From NCBI GenBank assembly GCA_032821775.1, contig JAVLRN010000002.1, positions 2,480,001 through 2,544,000 of the forward strand: DNA of 64,000 nt, written 5' to 3'. Origin of the DNA: Sanguinoderma infundibulare (lineage: Eukaryota; Basidiomycota; Agaricomycetes; Polyporales; Polyporaceae). Position numbers and translations under genes: made by a program. Positions 47,419 to 60,140 of this stretch are shown here, piece by piece. Positions within the stretch are counted from its first letter, which is position 1; the number at the start of each line of letters is the position of its first letter. A model generated the notes under the pieces. It did not search any database, was not told the origin of the DNA, and saw only the letters and a program-made list of their open reading frames with translations.

Positions 47419-49809
47419 TTACTCCATCGAGAACAAATCATCGTCTTCTCCCGTCAGGACCGGTCCACTCAATGGGCTCAGAGACCCTTGAGGATGAGCG
47501 CCCCTTCCACTCGAGTTGCGCGTCCCCATCCCTGAGGGCGCCACAGTGCCTGCACATGAACACGTCAACACATGCCAACGGAAAACGAGGGAGTAACACG
47601 TAAACACGTACGAGACGCCGCGGCCGAGTACGACAAGCGAGAGAACATGGTCTCTAAGCCCCCTAATGACGTACCCGGTGCTCCAGGTCCGGCTGGAGGA
47701 ACAGGTTGAGAAGGTCCGTTGTTGATCTGGTCAAGCAGACTGCTCGCCGTAGGCGACATACTCGCCCAGTCTCCCGAAGTGTTGTGTCCGTGACCAAGCC
47801 CCTTCGTGCCTGGAGAGAACCCTCCGCCAAGAGGTGTTCGGCTGAGGATGCTTGACGATGACGGGGATGGAATGACAGGAGGAGGTAGCGCATGGATACG
47901 CGAGTACCCAGCCGCCAGCCCCTGCGGTAGGCTCTGCCCGGGAGCGTGGGCTTGCAGCGCACGTGAGGAAGGTGAGAGGGCGCTCCGTTGCTCATCCATC
48001 CCTGGAGCGAATGTATCGCCCGGAAGAGGCCGACCTCCAGGACGACGACCGCCTTGCTGCACGTAGGCCTCATTGGAAGGTTGCATGCCGTAAGTGCTCG
48101 TATGAGGGGGTGACATCGCCACGCCGTTGAAATCCAAGCCGTATGCGCCAGAAGATAGGTTGTGAGTGCCTGCGCCACCCGAGTACATTGATGACAACCC
48201 CGAAACCATGTTTGGTCGCTGTGGAGGTTTGGAGTTTATATAGTGGTGCAAACCAGGAAGGAACGCGGCAGACGCATTTGATGGGGAGAGCATCTCCTCA
48301 ACACGAGGAACGAGGCCCGAGTTGGACGTAAACGAGCTGGGGGTGCCATTGCCCAAACCTCCACCGAGATGGCTAGTTCCGAGCGCTGCAGAGTCAGGGG
48401 ATCCCACGGGTATTCCGCCTGCATCTGCCCAAATTGATTTGATATCTTGCAGCAGAGAGGGAGCGGGAACGGAGCGTGAGTAGCGATGATGACCCTCTGC
48501 GCCGGAGCGCTGTACGCTCGATTCGCGTTCTAAACCCATGTTTGGGCGGGTGGCGTTCGTGCGGGACAACCTTCTAGACCGTTCCTCCGGCGTGAGGAGA
48601 TCGGTGAGAGAGCTAGGCAGGAACTCTTCGAGATCCTCGTCCTCTACTACCACCTCCTCGACACCAATTCTCCGGCTGGCGATTCTGTCCGAACCCCAGT
48701 TCATGGCGCCGAGAGAGGCTGAGAGGCCAGACCTAGCCTTAAAGTCTGCACCATCGTCGTCGTGTCTCGGAACGTTGAAGACGGTCTGAGCGCCTGGGGC
48801 AGAGAAGGGAGAAGTAGACAAGCCCTGAGGCTGAGGGGATGTACCGGGCGAGAAGCCATTGATACGGGCGGGTCTACTGGAAGACGAAGAAGCGCGAGGC
48901 GGGGAACCAATGGGTCCGAAGTCAACCGCAGGTGACGCATCGCTGATGCGGTGAGGTGCAGAGGGGGTATGGGTGGGGAGGGGGGCAGGAGAAGCACGGT
49001 CCGCGTTGGGAGCCGAGTCATCATTTGACAGCTCCAGCTTGGAAGGGTCTGAATCGACAGCGGTTGGAGCGTCTACGGCGGACGGGCTAGCGGCCTTGCC
49101 TTGGGCGGGGGCAGTGGGAAGCTTATTGCTCTCGTCTGGGAGGCCGAAGGAGGCGAAATCGGTATCCTTGACGGGGGGCGCAGGTGCAGAAGGGGACAAA
49201 GTAGCCTTGAGAGGCATAGGGATCGGGGAGCGGGCGTTGGCAGCGAGAGCTCGTGTCGGGGCAGTCGAACCAGAGAGGAGGGGGTTACGGGACGGAGGGC
49301 CTGCAGGGCAGCCATGATGAGAGCCCTTGTGTGCTTTGGAAGACTTTGGGCCGTCTCTGCCAGCGGAACCGCCTGCAGCATTAGCAGCAAGCTGAGCGGC
49401 CTTTTTGTTCTTGCGATCCATGGACATGCTCTGACCGGGAAGGATATGGGCGAGGGCACACTTGTGGCCGAACTTGCAATTGCCCTTAACGAACCAGGCA
49501 CAGACCTCCTTTTGCTGGCCTGGTTCGAGGACTTGGTGGGAGAAGGGACAGGAGGAGCCGGCGGTGCAGGAGCCAACCTTGAAAAATTTGCAAGGGACAT
49601 GGGAGAGGTCCTTGGCTGAGAAGGAAATTGAGGAGGCGGTCGATAAAGGACAAACGTGGCAAGAGGAATAAGGTGGCGAACGTACTCTTGCTGGCCGTCT
49701 TTTGCTTTGGGCCCTTTTCGCGCTCCCGATCCCTGTCCCTGTCGCCGCCGTCACGGGAGGAATCGAGGGCGGAGTCGTGGTCTTTGCGCTTGCTCTCTGC
49801 GGCGGGCAT
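47419..49809 (-). CDS. CCCH zinc-finger protein
   Basis: Model complement(join(47419..47549,47612..49615,49686..49809)), 752 residues, phases closed. The N-terminus is a charged Arg/Asp/Lys run (DRDRDREREK). Two adjacent CCCH fingers follow at about residues 48-105: CKFFKVGSCTAGSSCPFSH and CAWFVKGNCKFGHKCALAH, each with the C-x7/8-C-x5-C-x3-H spacing used for RNA binding. The remaining 640 residues are Ser/Pro/Gly-rich and disordered, with an acidic EEVVVEDEDLEEFLP patch and a conserved SLTDLLTPEERSRRLSR helix. Finger spacing recalls yeast Lee1-like proteins. An mRNA-binding role is inferred. It is transcribed away from the MAPK gene, with 311 bp between the two start codons. Confidence 0.88.
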
Positions 49810-50120
49810 TTTGGAAGAAAAGGGAGAGCGGGTGGAGGCGGATGAGGGGATGGTGGAGGGGAAGAGGGAAGGAGAGAGGGTGGAGGGAGGCGAGGATGGG
49901 CGAGTCTACGCTTGTCTTTGGCGCAAGAAGCGAGGGCCAACGACGAGCGACCCAGAACAGGAAATATCGCACTCTCCGGGGCCACGTGCGGGCGTAGCGC
50001 TCGCGGATGGAGACGATCCGAGCCAGGGCGAGGGCAGGTCTTATTATCCGTCTTATTATCCCCGTCCCCTCCTCCCTCATCCCCCGCCATCTCATCCGGC
50101 CTCGAGCTGCGTTGCCCTCG
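49810..50120. promoter_or_regulatory. Divergent promoter, CCCH gene and MAPK gene
   Basis: The 311 bp between two opposed start codons must hold both 5' UTRs and at least the core promoters. It is purine-rich on the plus strand near the CCCH start and CT-rich near the MAPK start. No TATA box is evident. Confidence 0.6.
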
Positions 50121-51778
<1,658 letters not shown>

Positions 51779-51959
51779 CGACACCCACTGGCAGCTCGTG
51801 CAAGGAAAGTTATATATACCCAAGTGTGCTATAAGCTCAAACTGTGTATTGTGGCGAGCACCGGAGTGGTGACTGTATTCATAAATGTATCAAGTATAAT
51901 ACCCGAGGAGCTCATATTGGCTCTCGTATTGGCTCTCATTCCTCCCACGAGCTAAGCCA

Positions 51960-52960
51960 ACAAGTGAATGATGGCCAAGTGATCCGAGAAGGCGAGCGAC
52001 AATTATCCTCGTCCTGCGAAACGTGCACCACTGGCGCATTGCTTTGCTGCAGATCGGACCGTGGGTGAAGGACCTCCATCGGTGGTCTGTTGCTTTCAAG
52101 GATCTGGGCGGGTTTGTGAACAGCCTGGGCGACAAAACCTCGGACACGGGCTGGGCGAGATGCGAGGCTAATCTGTCAGAGAGCAACATTATTGGACTAG
52201 AGCGTCGAACGCAGGCAGAGAAGGAGCTCGCGCGCGCGCACCTGACGGTATGGCGAGCAGATTTGGACCGCATTACACCACTGCTTGATAGGTGAGCGGC
52301 AAAGGAACCGGAACGGGCAAATGCTTAGACTACGTCGCAAACCTCGGTCCAGTAGGACGTAATCAGGAAACACGAATCAAGGAGGGAATGCTGGCATCAT
52401 CGACGAAGCGCGGGATGTCTCGTGGAATTGCTTTGGCATTGATCCTGACGCGATCTCAAACATGTTCAAGAGGCGGGTGGATGAAGTGAAGCTGGTGATA
52501 CTTGATATTGTATGTGTCAATGAGGTCGGCGAGGAGTCTAATGCTATCGGAAACGCGATCACTCTTTGGGATCGGCGCAGCCATTTGCTTCTTCTTGGGG
52601 ACGCAATGAAGGTCGGCCGGTGGGCTCCGGTGGGACAAGTGGTCAATATTTGAAGTGCAAGGCAAGGTGGTTCAAACTGCGGATGACACGGACTTGGTGG
52701 CGGTGCTGGTATGTGGCCAGCATTAACCAGCACAGTCGAGGGGCCAAAACATGTCTCTGCTCCAACATATCGCGGCAGCCATATTTCAGGACCATGTCGT
52801 CGAACCGTGCGGAAGCGATCCAAGTCGTCAAGGTACGAGGCGAATGGATCGGGGCCACGCAAGAGGAAGATGACAAGTTGAAGTTGATCAAGAAAGAGCC
52901 CTGCTACGGGTGGCCTGGACACATGCATCTGGCGCGAGGGCCGCCGTAACATTCACTGTG
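51960..52960 (+). other. Probable coding fragments, family unknown
   Basis: Plus-strand stretches look protein-coding but do not join cleanly: 51975-52295 (contains WSVAFKDLGGFVNSLGDK and ANLSESNIIGLERRTQAEK), 52393-52655 (DEARDVSWNCFGIDPDAI, RRVDEVKLVILDIVCVNEVG, AITLWDRRSHLLLLGDAMK), and about 52653-52830 (VQGKVVQTADDTDLVAVL, then MSLLQHIAAAIFQDHVVEP after a possible 31-nt gap). The helical, amphipathic character suggests one gene with several introns or a decayed copy. I could not find a start codon or a phase-consistent join after 52295, and I do not recognise the family. Confidence 0.35.
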
Positions 52961-53874
52961 AGTACGTTATGACCTGGTGCGGCCTTCGCTAGAGAGAATA
53001 AGACGGACAAACAGCTCGCGTCTGGAACCGGTCGAGATCAAGAAGACGGTGCGGTATCTGCGAAAAGTGGTGAGTTGTGGCCTGGGCTGGAAGGCACCCT
53101 CGGAGGTCGAAGGGAACAGTTGGCATGGCAAGTTCGGATGAGATGGGATTTGTGTAGACTGGCATAGAGCACGGGTTATGAATAGTTTGAGTATGGTGGG
53201 GGAAAGCGTCTGCCTGGCCAGTGAGTTGGTGGAGGTCTCCGAAGCGCATTCGGACAACCTGAAGTGGAAAAGAGGCCGAGAGCTCGGTATAAGGACAGGG
53301 TAAAGAGAGGTACGGAAAAGGAAGAGCCACGGGCGGGAGATGGAGGCGGGCTGACGGCAGAGCGAGGGAAACAGAGGAAGCCGGCGTAGATGGGCGTAGA
53401 GGGGGCTAGAGCGGACGGGACAGAAGCTAGTCGGGTGGGCGTGGGTTCTGGGGGTGGACGTTGTGCAGGGCGCACTTTGTGGGACACGGAGGGCGTTGGC
53501 CAAAGTCGGTGTGTTGTCGATGGCGTTGGTGGCGGGGAGGCGACGGGTGAGGGCCACTGGCAGGGCGGGACGAGAGCTCAGCAAATCGGAAACGTGTGAT
53601 TTCTGGCGGGCCAGCGGTGGGCACGGGACCGGGGACGGGAAGGGTACGGAGCCACGTGAAAGGATGCGGGGTGGCGCGCACGGAGACGCAGACTGGGACT
53701 CTGGACGACGCTCTCGACTGTCCCAGTCTCTCCCTCACCGTCGGAATCCTGCCGGATGGGCTCCAGTGTTGGTAGCTGATCTCTTCGCCGCATCCCTTGG
53801 TTCGTTTTTATGCTCTCTGTCCACCGTCGACCACAACCACCATCGTTTCTGCCCTCCCCCGATCGAGGGACATC
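52961..53874. other. 5' flank of the PDK gene
   Basis: GC-rich, with long but low-complexity open frames on both strands. No separate gene supported. CT-rich sequence precedes the start codon at 53875. Confidence 0.45.
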
Positions 53875-55758
53875 ATGTTTCGCATCTCACCAAGTCTCTG
53901 GGAGAGAATCCATCACTATGCGTCCTTCCCCCAGACCGGAGGTGAGCTTGCCACCATCCTTCCGTCCCTTCCCGTCCTCATCCTCCCCCAGTCTCCCTTC
54001 AGCAGATGGTCCTCTTCGGACAGAACCCCAGTCAGGGGACCTTGCTCAGAGGCAGCCAGTTCCTCCTCGGTCCGTCTTCCTCCCCTTCCTCTTTGCTCGT
54101 CTGACCACCTCCCAGAGGAGCTCCCTGTCCGTCTCGCCCACAGAGTCAAGGAGCTTGACCAGCTACCACACCACCTCGGCGACATGCCGTCCATTACCAA
54201 GGTCAAGAACTGGTACGCTCAGTCCTTCGACGTGCGTCCTTGCTGCGTTTTCTTCTCCGCCCACCCTCCTCACCCCTCTCTAGGAGCTCATTTCCTTCCC
54301 GCCCATCCGGCTTCCTCCCGACATCCGTGCTGCCCTCATGACCGCTTCCTCTGAGTCCGTCTCTCTCCCCGAGGCCCACCCGAATCCCTCCCTCCAGTAC
54401 CAGTACTACTCGGACGACTATGCCGGCCCTACCACCGGTCTCGGCATCGTATCCACTCCCAAGAACGGCAACGGTCGCTCCAATGGCAACTGCCAAAAGA
54501 TGCGCATCCCTATGGAGCGAAGGTATGCTTACCATCTCCCCCTCTTTCTCCCCCTCGTACGACCCATATCCACAATTCCCGATCCCGCCCGCTTCACAGA
54601 TACTATGCCAACACGTCCCATGTCAAGGAATGGCCACCCGAGGTACGCGAGTACAACCGCGCGTTCACCAAAGCGCTCGAGAACATCAAGAAGCGTCATG
54701 ACCCAACCGTGACCACCGTCGCCCAAGGTGTACTTGAATGGAAACGGAGTCAGAATGCCCGCAATATCAATCTCGACGTCCAGCATTGGCTCGACCGCTT
54801 CTACATGTCTCGCATCGGCATCCGCTTCTTGATCGGCCAGCGTACGTCTTCGCTTCGCCACCGGCCCCGACGGCCTGTCTCTGATCCCCGTCCTCTCTCT
54901 ATGGTACAGATATTGCCTTGAACACGCTCCAGCCACACCCGGACTACGTCGGCATCATTTGCACAAGCGCGGTGCGGCACTGTCGTTGATCTGCTACTAC
55001 CAGCCTGTTCGCTCAACGTCGATTTTTCACGCTAGAATGTGCATGACATTGTGCACGAGGCAATTGAGAACGCCCGGTACGCAGGCGTCACCTGGCCCCG
55101 TGCGTCATTTCCTGCACGCGACTGACCTCGTGACCGCGTCGACCAGATTCGTGTGCGAAGAGCACTACTCGATGTTCAAGGGCCCCCCGGTGCAGCTCAT
55201 CTGCCCCAAGGACCTGCACTTCAACTACGTCCCCGGCCACCTGTCCCACATCTGCTTCGAGCTTCTCAAGAACTCGCTCCGCGCCGTTGTCGAGCGCTTC
55301 GGACCCGAGAACGAGGATTCGTTCCCGCCCATCAAGGTCATCGTCGTCGAGGGCAAGGAAGACATCACCATCAAGATCTCGGACGAAGGCGGCGGCATCG
55401 CCCGTTCCGCCATCCCCCTCATCTGGACTTACATGTACACCACCATGGAAGGTCAGAACATCGACCAGGACTTTGACGCCTCCGACTTCAAGGCGCCCAT
55501 GGCCGGCTTCGGCTACGGCCTTCCATTGTCACGTCTGGTGAGCACTCTCACTCTCTTCTCCGTCGGTGCCCTTTGCGTGCACACCGAATGTCACCCACTG
55601 AGCGAACATCATGATTGACTCATCTTTGATCGCCCGTCGCCAATCAGTACGCGCGCTACTTCGGGGGCGACCTCCGCTTGATCTCCATGGACGGGTTCGG
55701 GACAGACGTCTATATCCACCTCAATCGGCTCTCCAGCAATCGGGAGCCGCTTCCATAA
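53875..55758 (+). CDS. Mitochondrial pyruvate dehydrogenase kinase (PDK/BCKDK family)
   Basis: Inactivates the pyruvate dehydrogenase complex in the mitochondrial matrix by phosphorylating E1-alpha; built like a histidine kinase but phosphorylates serine. Model join(53875..53941,53992..54069,54116..54231,54284..54522,54600..54841,54910..54971,55036..55076,55147..55537,55648..55758), 448 residues, phases closed. Landmarks: N-terminal helix bundle (MVLFGQNPSQGTLLRGSQFL, RVKELDQLPHHL), the RFYMSRIGIRFLIGQH box, N-box HICFELLKNSLRA, G1 box DEGGGI, and G2 box GFGYGLPLSRLYARYFGGDL. About 25 non-conserved residues (TPKNGNGRSNGN) lie in the middle. It could also be a branched-chain ketoacid dehydrogenase kinase; sequence alone does not exclude that. 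The stop codon is 535 bp from that of the convergent WC-1 gene. Confidence 0.93.
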
Positions 55759-56292
55759 TGATTGTCCCCAGCAGCCGGTGCGCAAGTTTCCCCGGAATAC
55801 TCTTACGTAGACCTTCAGGCATACCACGCGAGGCCGAAAGGGCACGGACAGAGTGTGGAGATCCCCCCTTTTCTACTAGTATCTGCAATTGGGCAACGCT
55901 GCTCTGCTATTCATGCACTGTACAACCTCGAAGCATATGTACGAATATACTCAGCGGCCACTGAATTTGCGATGTACACGAAGGCCCGACCGTCTGTCTC
56001 CCTAATGTCCGGCCGAGTCACTTATTCTTACACGAACGAATGTGGCTTGCGACGGAGATCGACCACGCAACAACTCCTGGGGGGTGCGAGAAGATATCCA
56101 CCGATGACTAGCTATAGTAAGGAACCTTGTATGTGCAGACGGATGATGACGACGAACGTGAATATACACCGAGACCGAGGAATGCGAACGACTTGACTGC
56201 GAGTGAAAAAAAATAATAGCACGACTATGCGAGAGGACAGCGACAGAATGCGATATGACAACACAAACAAAGAGTTTCCACCCGTTTTGGCC
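55759..56292. other. Convergent 3' flanks
   Basis: Between the PDK stop and the WC-1 stop. A GAAAAAAAATAATAGC tract at about 56203-56218 lies near the WC-1 3' end. No gene. Confidence 0.5.
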
Positions 56293-59200
56293 TCACGCCC
56301 CACCTGCACCACCACCGCCGCCCCCAGGGTCGCGAAGCGAGTTGTCCCATGAGCGCTTCATGGGCATCGCGCTGTAGCTCACCGGAGGAGGCAGACCGCT
56401 CGCATTTGGCCCAAGGCCTCGGTCCGCGGCGTTGTGGTGAAACGAACTCCAGCCTTGGAGGGTCGACTCGGTCGACTGATGCATCCGCGACGGCGGCGGC
56501 AGATACATGCTGGGCTCCTGGTGATCGTATCCCTGCGGGGGTGGCGCTGGAGGCGGCATCGTCGTCTGCGGGATCCGCGGCTGCTGCTGCGAGGACGGGT
56601 GCGACAGCTGGGCAGTGCGGGAGAGTATGGAAGAACGGCTCGGCTGCGCCGCTGGAGGAGGCTGAGCCTGATGCGGTGGTTGGGACAGACCGGGACGGGC
56701 GATGCCCTGTTGGCTGGTAGATGCAAAGCGGGCCGCCGATTGAGACGGATGCATGGTCGACGATGCATGCGGATGTGGCGCGTAGGCGATGGTCATCCTC
56801 GGTCCCGCCGATGGTCTTCCACCCGCGGTCAAGCTGGATCCCAGGCCGTTCGCGGTGCCGAGCGCAGTGGAAGACTGCTTCCTGCGAATCTTCTTGGTTA
56901 TGGTAGCTTCGAGGGAGGCTGCCTCGTATGCGAGCCGTTGGTTCTTGAACTTGAGCTCCTGGAGCTCGTACTGCCAACTGCTCGAGCGGTCAAGATCGGT
57001 CTCATCGAAGACGCTTTCTTCGTGTGGGTGGAGGATGTCATTGGTCGATGGGGCCGCAGTGCCTTCGCATCGCTTGACCTGAAAAACGATCGGCGGCTCG
57101 GCGGCCGGCTCGGCTCGGCTGGCGATATCGATGCCGCCAGATGCATGGGAGGCGGTTTCTTGAGGACTTGGACGGTAGAGGACAAGGTGGACGTAAACGG
57201 GGTCACCGTCCTTGTTAAGGACGTCGCAGGCAAGTCCGGAGCTCTCGCCCGCTCCAGCATTGGCGAGAATCTTGGACATCTCGACCTTGATGGCCTTGTC
57301 AACCTCGTGAGCGGAGCTCCCGCTGACAAAGTCTGCCAGCGGCTTCCCAATGACCTCTCCGGCACCCCAACCGATCACGTCGCGAACGGCGGCGCCGACG
57401 TACAGGAACGTCGCACTGGAGCTGAGCATGCCCCAGAACTCGCGCTCAGGGACCCGGTCCTCCGACTCGTCCTCGATGTCTGTCAACGAAGCAGATGTGG
57501 TGGAAGAGCGTGGGGGTGGGGAGGGCGCGACAATGCCGCCTGCGCGAGAAATGGGACCCCACTGGAGACGAGGCATGTTTTTCAGCCTGCCGCTGAGGAT
57601 GATGGCCTTACGACCCTTTCCGGGTTCGACATGTAGTCGTCCTCGGCACTCTACCCAGACATAGCCACGGCCTTTAGCCTGTATGCGGAACAGCAAGTTG
57701 ACCGGGCGGGGGGAAGCGCCGGACGACGGCTGCAGAGGGCTGTCAGGACTGGTACCGTTGGGGACGGTGGATGAAGGGAAAGAGGAAGGGGCGGTTGTTG
57801 TGAGAAGCGAGGGACCAGGGGTTGCAGAGGCCTCCTTGAGCTCGCGCATGAGAGGAACGGAGTCTGCGGGGTGACAGAACTCGGTGAGAGAGCGGCCGAC
57901 AAGCTCGCCAGGATCATAGCCCAAGACGGTGCGGACAGCAGGAGCGACATAGAGGAAAGCACCCTTGAGGGAAACAACATGGACAAAATCGGAAGAACGG
58001 TCGAGTAAAAACATGTGGAGGGGCTTGTTGCCGTCATAGGGGTCGAGGGTAACAGGTTCAGGGGGGTTATTGGAGAGGGCAATAGCAGTGGAGGCATGGG
58101 TGGCAGTGGAGAGGTCAATGGATGAGGTGAAGGCAGAATCGGCGAGGAGGTTGCGGAGGTCCTTGGACATGCCGCGCATGGTCATGGACGAGGTGCGCCA
58201 GTCGCGTGTGGGAAGGAGTGAAGATGAGGCGGGCTTTGTAGAATAGTTGACGACATAAGAGCCGTCCTTGAGCTTGGAGAGGATAGATTTTGGCTGTTCG
58301 CCGAGATCTACCTGGAAGCCAAGGTGGAAGTATACTTCGTCTGCCTCATCTGGAGCGTTGTTTGCGCCGCCGCGAAGGGGAATGATGGAGACCATGTTGA
58401 TGAAGGGGGTACCGTCCTTGCGGTAGTTGATGATACTGACCTGACACTCGTTGTGTGCGAGGATATTTTTTCGCATGAGGGCGACGGCATCCCTGGAGGT
58501 ATGCATACGTTCCTGTCCGCGGAGGATGTGGCCACCGGGAGCCTGAAGGAAGCGGCAATTACGACCGATGACCTCGTGCTCGTCATAGCCGGTGAGCTTG
58601 AGGAAGGAGGGAGAAGCGTAGACTGAGGAAAATAAATGAGGGCGAGTGGAGAGAAGGGGGAGAGATACGTACCGACTGGGGAGTCGAAACGGCGAGTGTC
58701 AGTAACGACAAAGGAGCAAGAGAGGTCGACTGGGCCGAGATAGATGGTGGGATAAGGTCTGGTTACGACGCGGGAAAGGAGGGAAATGAGGTCGAAACCA
58801 GAGGATGAGTAGACAGGGAAGCCGAGGGGGTGAGGGACGGAGAGAGGAAGGTGGGAAGGAAAAGGAGTCGACTGTGGATGGTCAGGGTTGCAAGTGGGGT
58901 ATGATGGGGGTGGATTGGAGGAGGAAAAGGGAGGAGAAGTGGATTGGGGAGAGGAGGAAGCGGAAGCGGAGGAAGGGGAGTTGTGAAACGGGATGGAGGA
59001 CGAGTTGCGGGGAGAAAAGTGAGAGGGCTTGTGGGGATGGAGAGGCGAGGGCTGGGGATCGAAGGGAGAAGAGTGGTAGCCATCTGGGGTGGAGAACCAG
59101 GAAAGAGAAGAGGAGGGATAGAGGCCAGCGGGGAGGGCGTCTGCCCCGCCGCCTGGGGCGACGGTGGGGGTGTTGAGGATGAGGTTTGGGAGCTGGAAGT

Positions 59201-59447
59201 TGACGGCGGAGAAGGGGTGGTGATCGAGGTCGTCCTGGCTGTTGTTTTGGCCGTCGGGCTCGTCAGAGAGATATCGAGAGAAGGGCATGTGGGCGGACGG
59301 GCGCCGGGGGGCGTCGGGGGCTGGGACGGAGGCGGGGAGCTGGAGGGGGCGGGGATCGTGGGCGGAGAGAAGGCTTGAATTCGGGCGGAAGGGCGAGGAC
59401 GGGAGGCTGAGAGGGAGGCCATAAGACGACCCGCCCATTTCTGTCAT
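56293..59447 (-). CDS. wc-1: WC-1 type blue-light photoreceptor (LOV and PAS domains)
   Basis: Flavin-binding light sensor that acts with WC-2 as a transcription complex. Model complement(join(56293..58622,58673..59447)), 1,034 residues, one 50-nt intron inside the LOV domain. Residues 1-225 are Ser/Pro-rich. The LOV domain follows: DLISLLSRVVTRPYPTIYLG, SPSFLKLTGYDEHEVIG, and GRNCRFLQAPGG with adduct-forming Cys281, then INYRKDGTPFINMVSIIPL. A second PAS (HMFLLDRSSDFVHVVSLKG) and third PAS (EFWGMLSSSATFLYVGAAV) follow, then a basic stretch (KKIRRKQ) and a Gln/Pro-rich tail. There is no GATA zinc finger, as expected for basidiomycete WC-1 proteins, unlike Neurospora. The start at 59447 was chosen because upstream codons are GC-rich and featureless; MGGSSYG at 59438 is an alternative. 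Confidence 0.93.
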
Positions 59448-60140
59448 TCCACATGCCCATATTTGGCAGGACAGGCGAGATAGCCACGCGCGAGCCAATC
59501 GGCGTCTGCGCCGCGTCTCTGCCACCCAGCTGCCTCCTCCGCTCCTTTCGCACTTTTCCCCGGCGCTGCTCGCCCTCTTGGCCACTCTTGCGCACCACAC
59601 GCACCATCCTCGTCTGACATCAGCCGCGCCATCGCTTCTCCACCTCCGCGACGTTTTCAGCCTGCCAATACCGTGCAGCAAAACGCCGGACAGCCCGGCA
59701 GGCCACGGCGGAGGTGGACATGGGCTCGGCCCTGCAGCCCTGGCCGTGGCCGGGGAAGCAGGGGCCAGACGCTCGATGGGAAGCCGGCAGGAGAGCATGA
59801 GCATGAGGACAGCGCGAGGGCAGAAGCGCGAGCGCAGACGTCATACCGCCACCAGGTCCACATCCGCTCCCGGCCCGGGCTGCGAACCACGCCCACAAGT
59901 GTAGCACTCGCGAGAGCATCGAGCCAGATGAGAGACACGGCCGACGGTGGCAGATTGGCGATATCTCAGATGGACTTGTCCTTTGTCCGTCACTTGCCAG
60001 TCGCGGAGATCGCTTACCCGATGCCGAGCGTCATCGATGTCCCAGCCTTGGCCTTTTCTTGCCCCAGCGTTTTCTCGCCCTCAACCTTGCTCTATCTCGA
60101 CCACCATCTCCCTCTCTTCGCCTTTCCTCTCTAGCTCACC
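59448..60140. promoter_or_regulatory. Divergent promoter, wc-1 and FBA1
   Basis: About 690 bp between opposed start codons. The last 80 bp before the aldolase ATG are strongly CT-rich (CTATCTCGACCACC, CTCCCTCTCTTCGCC), the pattern seen upstream of highly expressed fungal genes. The ATG context CTCACCATGG is near-optimal. Confidence 0.6.

Noticed and set aside
52967..53584. Minus-strand open frame upstream of PDK
   Set aside because: Ser/Pro/Leu low complexity, no start context, no splice structure; the plus strand is equally open here.
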